Positions 8,876 to 17,227 of a DNA stretch of 50,320 nt are shown here, one piece after another (the first letter of the stretch is position 1; the number at the start of each line of letters is the position of its first letter). The DNA lies in NCBI GenBank assembly GCA_036401335.1, contig DASWVC010000265.1:1-50320 (forward strand). Direction: 5' to 3'. The DNA is from DASWVC01 sp036401335. Its GTDB lineage: Bacteria > Verrucomicrobiota > Verrucomicrobiia > Chthoniobacterales > JAFAMB01. The notes below the pieces were generated by a model that saw only the letters and a list, made by a program, of their open reading frames with translations, searched no databases and was not told where the DNA came from. The position numbers were made by a program, and so were the translations under genes.

Positions 8876-9565
8876 TTAATCCCTGCGGCTGCCGCCTAAT
8901 AACGGAAGCAGGTAATACAAGAGGTAACCCAAGGAGGTGATAAACGCTGCCACGTAGGTAAGCGCTGCTGCGTCCAGCACGCGGTTAACGGCAGCGGCTT
9001 CGTTTGCGTTCTGCACAAAGCCCATCTCGCGAAGCACGCGCTTGGCCCGGGCCGAAGCGTCGTACTCAACCGGAAGCGTGATCAGGTTAAACAGCATGAT
9101 CACACCCCAGCCCAGGCACAAAATCAGCAACATGGGCCGCAGCAGCCCGGTCAGGATGCCGAAAATCGGCAAAATTCCGACTGCCATGTTCGCAAACCCT
9201 ACCATGTTGGTTGACGCCAGGCGCCAGCTCAGCGGCGCATAGGCGGCCTGGTGTTGCAAAGCATGGCCGCATTCATGAGCCGCTACCCCCAAAGCCGCCG
9301 TCGACGTTCCCCGAAAGTTCGCTGAAGACAACACCAACTGTTTGTGGATCGGATCATAATGATCCCCCATCGGCTGGTTGCTCTCTGCAATTTGCACATC
9401 ACCGATGCCTGCCCGGGCCAAAATCCGGTAGGCCACTTCGGCACCGGTCAGGTTCACGGAGGCCGGCACCTGACTGTACTTCCCGTAAGCGGCTCGCACC
9501 CTCCACGTCGCCCACAGCGAGAGCGCCAGCGTCCCGAAAAAGAGGAGAAAACTGAGTCCTGTCAT
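8876..9565 (-). CDS. neutral zinc metallopeptidase, YugP family (Zn_peptidase_2)
   Basis: Membrane-bound zinc peptidase of the family typified by Bacillus YugP; the substrate is not known. It has 229 residues, the normal length. There is an N-terminal membrane helix (residues 3-20, LSFLLFFGTLALSLWATW), then the family stretch GAEVAYRILARAGI and the zinc site HECGHALQHQ (HExxH-like, with C in place of the first x). Two or more membrane helices follow (VGFANMAVGILPIFGILTG and LLILCLGWGVIMLFN), then DASARAKRVLREMGF, and a last helix (AALTYVAAFITSLGYLLYYL). A good promoter lies directly upstream and a terminator downstream, so it looks monocistronic. Confidence 0.9.
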   Translation of the reverse strand: MTGLSFLLFFGTLALSLWATWRVRAAYGKYSQVPASVNLTGAEVAYRILARAGIGDVQIAESNQPMGDHYDPIHKQLVLSSANFRGTSTAALGVAAHECGHALQHQAAYAPLSWRLASTNMVGFANMAVGILPIFGILTGLLRPMLLILCLGWGVIMLFNLITLPVEYDASARAKRVLREMGFVQNANEAAAVNRVLDAAALTYVAAFITSLGYLLYYLLPLLGGSRRD

Positions 9566-9573
9566 TGGACTTT

Positions 9574-9602
9574 ATTTTACACCAAAAATGCTCTGGTTTC
9601 AA
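9574..9602 (-). promoter_or_regulatory. sigma-70-type promoter for the YugP-family gene
   Basis: On the minus strand TTGAAA (complement of 9597-9602), a 17-base spacer and TAAAAT (complement of 9574-9579), each 5 of 6 to consensus. The expected start of transcription is near 9567, only one to three bases before the ATG at 9565, so the message would be nearly leaderless. Confidence 0.55.
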
Positions 9603-9679
9603 AATGGGATGAATCCGGAGGCCCACAGGCCCAAGACTTGCTTTTTCCAGAAAGTTAAGCGCAATATTGGCGTTTTCCC

Positions 9680-11119
9680 ATGGGTGATTTGTTCAATCAG
9701 TACGAGTTGGGCCCATTTTTTGATGAGATGTTCGAAGGCGGTGCGACGGTCCGATCCCACTACCGGCGGCTTTATGAGCGATTTAGCGAAATCACTCTGG
9801 ATGAAATCGACCGCAGGCGAACTGTTGCTGACAATTCCTTTCTCGCGCAGGGCATCACGTTCACGGTGTATTCGGACCAGGAAGGGACCGAACGGATCTT
9901 TCCGTTCGACCTGATCCCGCGGATCATCCCTGCCGCGGAGTGGGACGTGATTGAGCGGGGCTTAACCCAGCGCATCACGGCCCTGAACCTTTTTCTACAG
10001 GACATTTACCACGATCAGAAAATTGTTCACGACAAAATCATCCCGGCTGAAATTGTGCAGAGCGCTGTTCATTTTCGGCCAGAACTCATCGGTCTGACGG
10101 TACCGAAGAACATTTACATCCACATTTGTGGCACCGACCTGATCCGAGATGATGCCGGCCAGTACCTGGTGCTGGAGGACAACGGACGCTGCCCCTCGGG
10201 TGTATCCTACCTGTTGGAAAACCGGCAGGCCATGAAACGCGTTTTTCCTAACCTGTTCGCGCGGCACTCCGTGCGGCCGGTGGACAATTATTGCCCGGAC
10301 CTTTTGAACCTGCTGCGTTACGTGGCGCCGCACGCCAAGGCTGAACCGACTGTCGTGTTGTTGACGCCAGGCACCTACAACTCCGCATACTTCGAACACT
10401 CGTTTCTGGCTCGCACGATGGGCATTGAGATTGTAGTCGGGGCAGACTTGCTGGTGCAGAACGACCACGTGTGGATGAAAACGACCCGCGGTCTCGAGAA
10501 GGTCGACGTGATTTACCGGCGCATCGACGACGATTTTCTTGACCCGCAAGTATTCCGGAAAGACTCAGTCCTGGGGGTGGCGGGCATCGTGGACGTTTAC
10601 CGGAAAGGCAACGTCAGCCTGGTCAATGCCCTCGGCACAGGTGTGGCGGACGATAAGGTGACCTACTACTTCGTTCCGCAGATGATCCGGTATTACCTTG
10701 GGGAAGATCCAATTCTGCCGAACGTGCAGACCTACCTGTCGTTTTTTGACAAAGATCGCGCCTACATCCTTGAACACTTGGAAGAAATGGTCGTTAAATC
10801 GGCCAACGAGAGCGGCGGTTATGGCATGCTCATGGGGCCCCAAGCCTCTGCCAAGGAACGGGCCGCGTTCGCAGACGCCATTTGTCAGAATCCGCGCAAC
10901 TATGTAGCCCAACCGGTGATCCGTTTGTCCCGATCGCCTTCCGTGTGCAACGGACGGATTGAGGGCCGGCACATCGACCTGCGGCCTTACATCCTTTATG
11001 GGGAGAAAACCACCATCATCCCTGGCGGCCTGACCCGGGTAGCCCTGCGCAAGGGATCCCTCGTGGTCAATTCGTCCCAAGGCGGGGGCAGCAAGGACAC
11101 CTGGGTGTTGAGTGAATAA
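9680..11119 (+). CDS. circularly permuted ATP-grasp family protein (DUF404/DUF407 type)
   Basis: A 479-residue ATP-grasp protein of the circularly permuted class; such enzymes join a carboxylate to an amine using ATP, but the substrate of this class is unknown. Typical stretches are the N-terminal YDEMFE-like FFDEMFEGGATVRSHYRRL, the FTVYSDQEGTERIFPFDLIPRII core, YLVLEDNGRCPSGVSYLLEN, VVLLTPGTYNSAYFEHSFLA, the nucleotide-site stretch VVKSANESGGYGMLMGP and the C-terminal RHIDLRPYILYG. The alpha-E protein follows 54 nt later in the same direction, the usual partner. No transglutaminase-like gene, the frequent third member of this neighbourhood, lies next to them. Confidence 0.92.
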   Translation: MGDLFNQYELGPFFDEMFEGGATVRSHYRRLYERFSEITLDEIDRRRTVADNSFLAQGITFTVYSDQEGTERIFPFDLIPRIIPAAEWDVIERGLTQRITALNLFLQDIYHDQKIVHDKIIPAEIVQSAVHFRPELIGLTVPKNIYIHICGTDLIRDDAGQYLVLEDNGRCPSGVSYLLENRQAMKRVFPNLFARHSVRPVDNYCPDLLNLLRYVAPHAKAEPTVVLLTPGTYNSAYFEHSFLARTMGIEIVVGADLLVQNDHVWMKTTRGLEKVDVIYRRIDDDFLDPQVFRKDSVLGVAGIVDVYRKGNVSLVNALGTGVADDKVTYYFVPQMIRYYLGEDPILPNVQTYLSFFDKDRAYILEHLEEMVVKSANESGGYGMLMGPQASAKERAAFADAICQNPRNYVAQPVIRLSRSPSVCNGRIEGRHIDLRPYILYGEKTTIIPGGLTRVALRKGSLVVNSSQGGGSKDTWVLSE

Positions 11120-11173
11120 GGCACCCCTGCCCAACGGCCGGAAAACGATCTATGGCTGAACTATCTTTGCACC

Positions 11174-12160
11174 ATGCTCTCGCGAGTCGCTGACGCCCTT
11201 TACTGGTTGAGCCGCTACGTGGAACGGGCTGAGAACAATGCCCGCATGCTCGATGTCAACCTTCAGTTGATGCTCGATGCCCACATGATGAACAACGTCG
11301 ATAGCCAGCAACACTGGGCGTCAATCATCTATTCGCTCGAGGACACGACGTTGTTCAAAAAGCTTTACCCGGAACTGACCGGGGAATCCGTCGTGGATTT
11401 TGTCACCTTCGAACGGCGCAACCCGAACTCGATTTTTTCTTGTTTTAGTCTGGCGCGCGAAAACGCACGGACGGTCCGGGAACAAATTTCGACGGAGATG
11501 TGGGAACAGCTGAACCGTGTCTACCTCAGTTTTCGTTCCGGTAATGCCAAAGAGCGTTTCCGCTCAAGCAGCCATGAATTTTTCCAGTGGGTGCTGGAAG
11601 GGTGCCAACTGTTTCAAGGCACGGCGGACGCCACCATGTCGCACGATGAAGGTTGGGATTTTATTCAGTGCGGCAAGTTTTTGGAGCGGGCGGACCGAAC
11701 CTCGCGCATCCTCGACATCAAGTACCATATCCTGCTTCCGCACGGTGAGATGGTCGGAGGCACAGTCGACACGATTCAGTGGCTCGCCTTGCTGCGGTCC
11801 TGCAGCGCCCTTGAACCTTACCGAAAACATTACCGTGGTCAGGTTGCTCCCTGGAAAGTGGCGGAATTTCTGGCCAAAGACCAAACTTTTCCGCGCTCGA
11901 TCCGGTTCTGCGTGGACATGCTGAACGCCTCTTTGCATCGCATTACCGGCTTGGAAAGGACCGGCTACGGCTACAGCGTGGAAGCGGACCGGCTGTCGGG
12001 CAAACTGCTGGCCGACTTGTCGTTCATCACGATCGGGGAAATCTTGAAATTGGGCCTGCACCAGTACCTGGACAAAATTCAATTTCGCCTGACCGAGATC
12101 AACGACGCGATTTACAAAGAGTTTTGTGAGTGGTTGGAAGCCAAGTCCGAAGCAGCCTGA
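11174..12160 (+). CDS. alpha-E domain protein, partner of the ATP-grasp gene
   Basis: A 328-residue, mainly helical protein with the family hallmark at its start, MLSRVADALYWLSRYVERAE, which contains the conserved ER pair. Further typical stretches are LARENARTVREQISTEMWEQLN and FLERADRTSRILDIKYH, a second ER motif. The biochemical role is not established; the family occurs next to circularly permuted ATP-grasp proteins and was proposed from comparative genomics to work with them in a peptide-linked pathway. The gene is convergent with the WD40 gene (88-nt gap). Confidence 0.92.
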   Translation: MLSRVADALYWLSRYVERAENNARMLDVNLQLMLDAHMMNNVDSQQHWASIIYSLEDTTLFKKLYPELTGESVVDFVTFERRNPNSIFSCFSLARENARTVREQISTEMWEQLNRVYLSFRSGNAKERFRSSSHEFFQWVLEGCQLFQGTADATMSHDEGWDFIQCGKFLERADRTSRILDIKYHILLPHGEMVGGTVDTIQWLALLRSCSALEPYRKHYRGQVAPWKVAEFLAKDQTFPRSIRFCVDMLNASLHRITGLERTGYGYSVEADRLSGKLLADLSFITIGEILKLGLHQYLDKIQFRLTEINDAIYKEFCEWLEAKSEAA

Positions 12161-12247
12161 TCCTTGCAGACCAGGCCGGCGGCGGCTTGCAGTGCACGTT
12201 GCGACACCACCTTGCCTTGCCCATAGCGCTAAGGTGCCAGCGCCATC

Positions 12248-13426
12248 CTACCAGAACCACCAATGCTTTCTGGCGGTGGGAGCAGGCGTCTGCCGGTGAC
12301 CGATCCTGGGAATGGTGGTGCTTGGCGAAAGCGTAAGGTGGTGGCGCGGGCTTTGCGCGAGCGGCGAGCCCCCGGAGGCTTCTTCCGCCGGCGGCACCTC
12401 CCAAACCCAGACCTCCCCGCCGTCTCCCACCGCCGCCAGGTACTTGCCGTCGGGCGAGAAGCGAACCGACCAGACCGGGCGGTTCTCGGCGAGAAGTTGC
12501 AAGCGACCATCCAGCTTGGGATAGGGTACCAAGTTCACCGTTCCGTCCTCCCCGCAGGAACAAATCCACCGTTGATCGGGCGACCACGCCACCCGGCGGG
12601 CTCCGGCCACCCCTTGACCGTGCACTTGGACAGCCGCAACCTTCTGACCGTTGTCAGCCCGCCAGATCAATAACCGGCCGTCTTGATGGGTGCTGGCGAT
12701 CAGTTGGCCGTCCGGTGAGAACGCGACGCCGTTGACCTCATCACGACCATACCCGAAAGGCGGATGGTAGTCCGGCGGCACGTCCTGGCGCTGCCAGCGA
12801 ATGCGGGCTTGCGCAGCTTCAATCTCGGCCACGCTCGAACCATCCTGGCCGGTTGAAACCGCCAGGTAGCCGCCCAGGGGCGACCAGTCCAGGGCCAAGC
12901 CGTTCCCGTTCAGTTGAATCGAGGCTTCTTGGGCGCCATTACGGCCCCAAAATTTGACCAAACCCGATTCGTCGATCGCCGCCAGGGTTCCACTCCTGGG
13001 CTCCCAGCCGAGGTCCAAAACCCAGGATCCCTGGGTGAATTGCCGGCTGATCTTACCCTCGACCCAGAAACGGATGATCCCGTCACGCCCGCCCGAGACG
13101 AGCGCAACGTTGCCAGGTGAAAAAGCCAGCCCGGAGACATCCCCCTGGTCGGCCCGAAGCTGGGCCTCTTCGTAAAACTCGGGACAACGGTACCGCCAGA
13201 TGGTGCCGTGCCCCCCAACGGCCATCTCGTGGCTGTCCGACGTCCACGCCACACTGTAGAGGGCACCGTCCAGGTGCCGTGTCCAGGTTGGCAGGATGGA
13301 TTCAGGCCGCTCGGGCAAAAGCGTCGGGACAGGACCTTCCGCCCGCGCCACGCTCACCTGCATGGCCACGCTTAGGCAAAAGCCTGCCCAACGTGACGGC
13401 AATCGGCTCCGGTTGGCTTTCGTCAT
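12248..13426 (-). CDS. secreted WD40-like beta-propeller protein
   Basis: A 392-residue protein with a signal peptide (MTKANRSRLPSRWAGFCLSV, cut probably after ARAEG near residue 30). The rest is a run of WD40-like blades: examples are SVAWTSDSHEMAVGGHGTIWRY, GLAFSPGNVALVSGGRDG, GVAFSPDGQLIASTHQDGR, RVAWSPDQRWICSCGEDGT and SVRFSPDGKYLAAVGDGGE, about seven blades in all, enough for one propeller. After the last blade (about residue 345) comes a proline/serine/threonine-rich tail that ends WWFW. No catalytic domain is visible; binding or scaffolding outside the inner membrane is the only reasonable inference. It follows cysNC on the same strand by 47 nt, so it may be read through from the sulfate operon. 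Confidence 0.85.
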   Translation of the reverse strand: MTKANRSRLPSRWAGFCLSVAMQVSVARAEGPVPTLLPERPESILPTWTRHLDGALYSVAWTSDSHEMAVGGHGTIWRYRCPEFYEEAQLRADQGDVSGLAFSPGNVALVSGGRDGIIRFWVEGKISRQFTQGSWVLDLGWEPRSGTLAAIDESGLVKFWGRNGAQEASIQLNGNGLALDWSPLGGYLAVSTGQDGSSVAEIEAAQARIRWQRQDVPPDYHPPFGYGRDEVNGVAFSPDGQLIASTHQDGRLLIWRADNGQKVAAVQVHGQGVAGARRVAWSPDQRWICSCGEDGTVNLVPYPKLDGRLQLLAENRPVWSVRFSPDGKYLAAVGDGGEVWVWEVPPAEEASGGSPLAQSPRHHLTLSPSTTIPRIGHRQTPAPTARKHWWFW

Positions 13427-13473
13427 GGCTCGGAAACTATTCCTGAAGCCGTTAAGAGTTCAACCTGAGCAAC

Positions 13474-15420
13474 TTAAATCTGGTATTCAGCAAGCCCCAA
13501 ACGTAGCCGCGGCAAAACGGCCGCCAACAGCCGTTCCATGCAGGTATCTATGGCCAATTCATCGGTGGGCAGCTCCAGGTCGGGCGCCACCGGCGCTTCA
13601 TAAGGGGCGTCGATCCCGGTGAATCCACTGATCTCGCCGGCTCGCGCTTTTTGGTAGAGATTCTTCGGGTCCCGTTTTTCGCAGACGGCGAGCGCAGCTG
13701 CCACGTGCACCTCCATGAAACCAACCTGGCCGGCCTCGACGAGCTGGCGGGCCCGCTTTCGATCTTCGCGGTACGGCGAAATGAAGGACGTGATCACCAC
13801 GAATCCCGCGTCGGCCATCAGCTTGGCCACCTCCGCGACCCGGCGAATGTTCTCCTCCCGGTCGCCCGGCGTAAAACCAAGGTTCGAATTCAAGCCGTAA
13901 CGCACATTGTCGCCGTCCAACACGTACACCTGCATCAGTCGATCGAACAACTCACGCTCGAGCAGGCGTGCCAGGGTTGATTTGCCAGCGCCGGACAGCC
14001 CCGTCATCCAGATCACCAACGGCGCGTGCCCGTTGCGCTCCCGCCGGGCCCGTGCCGTGATGGCGCCGTCCGACCAGAAAATGTTGTGGCTGCGCACCTG
14101 GGCACGATCGACGTAACGGCCCCCGAAAATGATGCCGCCACCCGCCACATCCTTTTCGTCCACGAGCACAAATCGGCCGGTGATCGGGTTGACGTCGTAG
14201 TTGTCCATCGCGATCACCCCGCGTGTTTGCAGGGTGAGCTCCGCCACTTCGTTCTTGGCGACGGTGCGGCGGATGTGGGAAGAGGCCTCCAGGGTGCTGG
14301 CATCAATCACCCGATCAATGGAGACCACCGCACAATCCGCCTCCTGGGTCAGGAGCTTCAACCGGTAATTGCGACCAATCGTCAAAGGGCGTTGGCCCAT
14401 CCAGAAAACCCGAGCCCGGAACCGGTTGGTTTCGATGATCGAACTGGCTTCGGAAACGGCCACCTGGCCCCGTTCGACAAAAATCTGTTCCTGAAGAATC
14501 AATCCGACCGACTCACCCGCCCCGGCCGAAGGCTGCTCCGGAGCATGCCAGCGGACGATGGAAGCAACCACCGCCTCCTTATCCTGCGGTGCAAAACGCA
14601 CCCGGTCGCCCCGCGAGACGATGCCGGATTCAACCCGCCCCGCAATGATGCGCCGCTCGTCAAACCGGTAGACGTCCTGCACGACAAAACGAAGCGGTTT
14701 GCCTGATGGAACCCCAGCCGGCTCTAACCGGTCAAGCGCCTCCAGCAAGGTTGTTCCCTGGTACCAGCCCATCCCTTCTGCCCGCTGCACGACGTTGTCC
14801 CCCTGTCGTGCCGCGATCGGAATAAATTTCAACGGGTGTACCCCGAGCTGCTCCAGAAAGGCGCGGTACTGCGTTTCGATCTCTTGAAAGGTTGCTTCGG
14901 CGTAGCCCACCAGGTCCATTTTGTTGACCAAAACAATCACCCGCGCCACGCCCAGCATGCTCAGGAGGTAGGCATGGCGCCGGCTTTGTTCCTGCACGCC
15001 TTCATTCGCGGCGATCAAAAGCACAGCCGCATCGGCTGTCGCCGCACCGGTGATCATGTTTTTCAGGAATTCCTTGTGACCGGGCGCATCAATGATCACA
15101 TAAGGCCGCACCGCCGACCGAAACCAGATCTGGGAGACGTCGATCGTAATGTTCTGGTCGCGCTCCGCTTGCAAGGCGTCCATCAGAAACGCCCATTCGA
15201 ACGGCATACCGCGACGGGCACAAACGTTCTGGATCTGTTCCAGCTTGCCGTCCGGCAGCGAATGCGTGTCGTGGAGCAACCGCCCAACCAGGGTTGATTT
15301 CCCGTGGTCCACGTGGCCAACGATCACCACCCGGAGCGCGCGTTGCGATTCAGCGCCGACGAAACCGGGCACCAGGGAGGGCTTGGGAATGCTGAGGGTG
15401 TTCACAACGGGTGCAAGCAA
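13474..15420 (-). CDS. cysNC: bifunctional sulfate adenylyltransferase large subunit / adenylylsulfate kinase
   Basis: Fusion of CysN, the GTPase subunit that drives ATP sulfurylase, and CysC, which phosphorylates APS to PAPS. It has 648 residues, the usual length of the fusion. CysN part: P-loop GHVDHGKST (35-43), DAPGH (111-115), NKMD (166-169), then two beta-barrel domains. CysC part: P-loop GLSGAGKST (474-482), DGDNVRYGLN (502-511), FTPGDREENIRR and the FISPYREDR loop. The short lead of about 27 residues before the GTPase core is variable in this family. It ends the cysH-cysD-cysNC operon, 40 nt after cysD. Confidence 0.96.
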   Translation of the reverse strand: MLAPVVNTLSIPKPSLVPGFVGAESQRALRVVIVGHVDHGKSTLVGRLLHDTHSLPDGKLEQIQNVCARRGMPFEWAFLMDALQAERDQNITIDVSQIWFRSAVRPYVIIDAPGHKEFLKNMITGAATADAAVLLIAANEGVQEQSRRHAYLLSMLGVARVIVLVNKMDLVGYAEATFQEIETQYRAFLEQLGVHPLKFIPIAARQGDNVVQRAEGMGWYQGTTLLEALDRLEPAGVPSGKPLRFVVQDVYRFDERRIIAGRVESGIVSRGDRVRFAPQDKEAVVASIVRWHAPEQPSAGAGESVGLILQEQIFVERGQVAVSEASSIIETNRFRARVFWMGQRPLTIGRNYRLKLLTQEADCAVVSIDRVIDASTLEASSHIRRTVAKNEVAELTLQTRGVIAMDNYDVNPITGRFVLVDEKDVAGGGIIFGGRYVDRAQVRSHNIFWSDGAITARARRERNGHAPLVIWMTGLSGAGKSTLARLLERELFDRLMQVYVLDGDNVRYGLNSNLGFTPGDREENIRRVAEVAKLMADAGFVVITSFISPYREDRKRARQLVEAGQVGFMEVHVAAALAVCEKRDPKNLYQKARAGEISGFTGIDAPYEAPVAPDLELPTDELAIDTCMERLLAAVLPRLRLGLAEYQI

Positions 15421-15460
15421 TCAGCCAGGGTTAAAAGAAAAATGCACCAGCCTGACGCCA

Positions 15461-16285
15461 TTACATGTAGCCGCCCGCCCGAAGCCGTTCAAAAGCGTCT
15501 TCGGATTCCTGGTCCTGCGCGCGGGTGCTGCGTTCCGCCGTGGTGCTGGTGCGCAGTTCCTCAATGATGTCGCGAACAGAAAGTGCCGTCGAGGCCACCG
15601 GTTTTGTGCAGGGAGCGCACCCGAGGCTGCGGTAACGGAACCCGTTGCGGGCAAAATAGAGGTCAACCACCGGAATGCCTTCCCGGTCGATGTACTCCCA
15701 GACGTTCAACTCGGTCCAGTGCAGGAGCGGATGAACCCGGAGGTGGGTGCCGGGTTCGTAGTCCGTCTTGAACTGGTCCCACAGCTCCGGCGGCTGATCG
15801 CGGAAATCCCATTCAAAATTCTGGTTTCGCGGCGAAAAATACCGCTCCTTCGCCCGCGTGCCTTCCTCGTCCCGACGAATGCCGACGATCACCGCATCAT
15901 AACCCTTCTCCTCGATCACGGACTGCAAAGCATCCTTCTTCAACAACCCGCAGCACTCCACCCGGGTGACTTGCCCGTTCGGGAAGGTACGCCCCTCCGC
16001 CAACGCGGCGCGGTTCTGCCCCACCACCAAGTCAAGTTTCCACTCCGACGCCAATCGGTCCCGGAACACGATCATCTCGGGAAGCTTGAAACTGGTGTCC
16101 ACGTGAACACAGGGAATGGGCACGTGCCCAAAAAACGCTTTCCGAAGCAGCCACAACAGCACCGAAGAATCTTTCCCTACGCTCCAAAGAAGACCCAGGT
16201 TGCGGAATTTGCGGTAGGCTTCGCGCAGAATGTACACGCTCTGGTGCTCGAGCGCGTCGAGGTGTGGATACAGACGATCAGACAT
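15461..16285 (-). CDS. cysD: sulfate adenylyltransferase small subunit
   Basis: Catalytic subunit of ATP sulfurylase; makes APS from ATP and sulfate together with CysN. It has 274 residues and is intact. The PP-loop of the nucleotide-binding fold is SVGKDS (35-40), and family stretches include PIPCVHVDTSFKLPEMI, QNFEWDFRDQPPELWDQFKT and LHWTELNVWEYIDREGIPV, then YRSLGCAPCTKPV. The start overlaps the end of cysH by eight bases, so the genes are coupled. Confidence 0.97.
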   Translation of the reverse strand: MSDRLYPHLDALEHQSVYILREAYRKFRNLGLLWSVGKDSSVLLWLLRKAFFGHVPIPCVHVDTSFKLPEMIVFRDRLASEWKLDLVVGQNRAALAEGRTFPNGQVTRVECCGLLKKDALQSVIEEKGYDAVIVGIRRDEEGTRAKERYFSPRNQNFEWDFRDQPPELWDQFKTDYEPGTHLRVHPLLHWTELNVWEYIDREGIPVVDLYFARNGFRYRSLGCAPCTKPVASTALSVRDIIEELRTSTTAERSTRAQDQESEDAFERLRAGGYM

Positions 16286-17012
16286 GAGCTTTCATGAAAG
16301 TGTGCAAACCACATTCGGCCTTGTCGAAGCCAGTCCACCGCCCCGCCCGCTCGTTTCCACCTTCACCCGCCGGTCGGGTACACGGCCGGCAGCCAATGCT
16401 CCGGTAGCCGTGATCGAGCAGGCGGTTGTAGGGTATCTGGTGTGTTTGCACGTATTTCCAAACGTCGTCCCGCGTCCAGCTGGCCAAAGGGTTTATTTTT
16501 AGCACGTAATGGTCGCGCAACGGATCAAAAAGGTAACTTTCCAAAATTTGCACGCCGTGCCGACTTTCTCCCTGGTCCCGGCGGAGCCCGGTAATCCAGG
16601 CATCAAGCCGTTTTAACTTCTCTTGCAGCGGCACTACCTTGCGCAAGGTACAACAGGTGTCGGGCTGTCGCTGCCAGAGTTCCGCGCCCAACTCCCGGGC
16701 CTGTTCTTCCGGGGAGGCGGCAGGCCGGAGAACGTCGACTTTCAATTTAAAAAACCTTTCGATTTCGAGCCGATGTTCCACGCTTTCCGGGAACAACAGG
16801 TCCGTGTCGATGGTGAAACATTCCAGGGAAAGCCCGACCGTAGCAGCTTGGTGCAGCAAAACCAGGCCAGACAACTGAAAACTGGTGCCGATGGCCACGC
16901 GAACCCCGAACCGTTGTTGGGCCCACCGCAACACCTCCGCGGGGCTGACACCCTCAAAGCCGGCGGACAAAAGCCGGAGTTCCTCAACGCCTGGAAGATC
17001 GCTTGCAACCAT
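16278..17012 (-). CDS. cysH: assimilatory APS/PAPS reductase with iron-sulfur cysteine set
   Basis: Reduces activated sulfate to sulfite using thioredoxin. It has 244 residues. The four cysteines of a [4Fe-4S] site are present: Cys120-Cys121 and Cys208-x2-Cys211, together with the C-terminal redox cysteine in KAECGLH (Cys234). This set is typical of APS reductases and absent from the PAPS-only enzymes of enteric bacteria. Yet the operon also encodes an APS kinase, so the true substrate could be APS, PAPS or both, as is known for some iron-sulfur CysH proteins. First gene of the sulfate operon, divergent from hisG. The sulfite reductase is not in the window. Confidence 0.94.
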   Translation of the reverse strand: MVASDLPGVEELRLLSAGFEGVSPAEVLRWAQQRFGVRVAIGTSFQLSGLVLLHQAATVGLSLECFTIDTDLLFPESVEHRLEIERFFKLKVDVLRPAASPEEQARELGAELWQRQPDTCCTLRKVVPLQEKLKRLDAWITGLRRDQGESRHGVQILESYLFDPLRDHYVLKINPLASWTRDDVWKYVQTHQIPYNRLLDHGYRSIGCRPCTRPAGEGGNERAGRWTGFDKAECGLHTFMKAHV

Positions 17013-17227
17013 TCACATCAATCTCTATTAGGAATTAGGGAATCTGCAACGGATTTTATTTTCGGCGTTGCGCCGGCTGGGTGGGTCTGTGCTTCCGCTT
17101 AAACCCGGGTCCATGCGGGGCGCCAGACCGGCCAGGTCTCGGCCGGGTTTTCTCCGCGTGGTCGTCCTGAAAAATGTGGTGGCGGCTATTCGGATTAACG
17201 TTTATCTTTGCGGCCTTTTTGTTCGCC

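Noticed and set aside
8931..8943. AAGGAGGTGATAA on the plus strand, a perfect anti-16S match
   Set aside because: It lies antisense inside the YugP-family gene and simply encodes Ile-Thr-Ser-Leu on the other strand; no start codon follows it.
17174..17227. Longer hisG start with an 18-residue hydrophobic lead
   Set aside because: HisG is cytosolic and the family starts at the downstream ATG; the lead has no family match.
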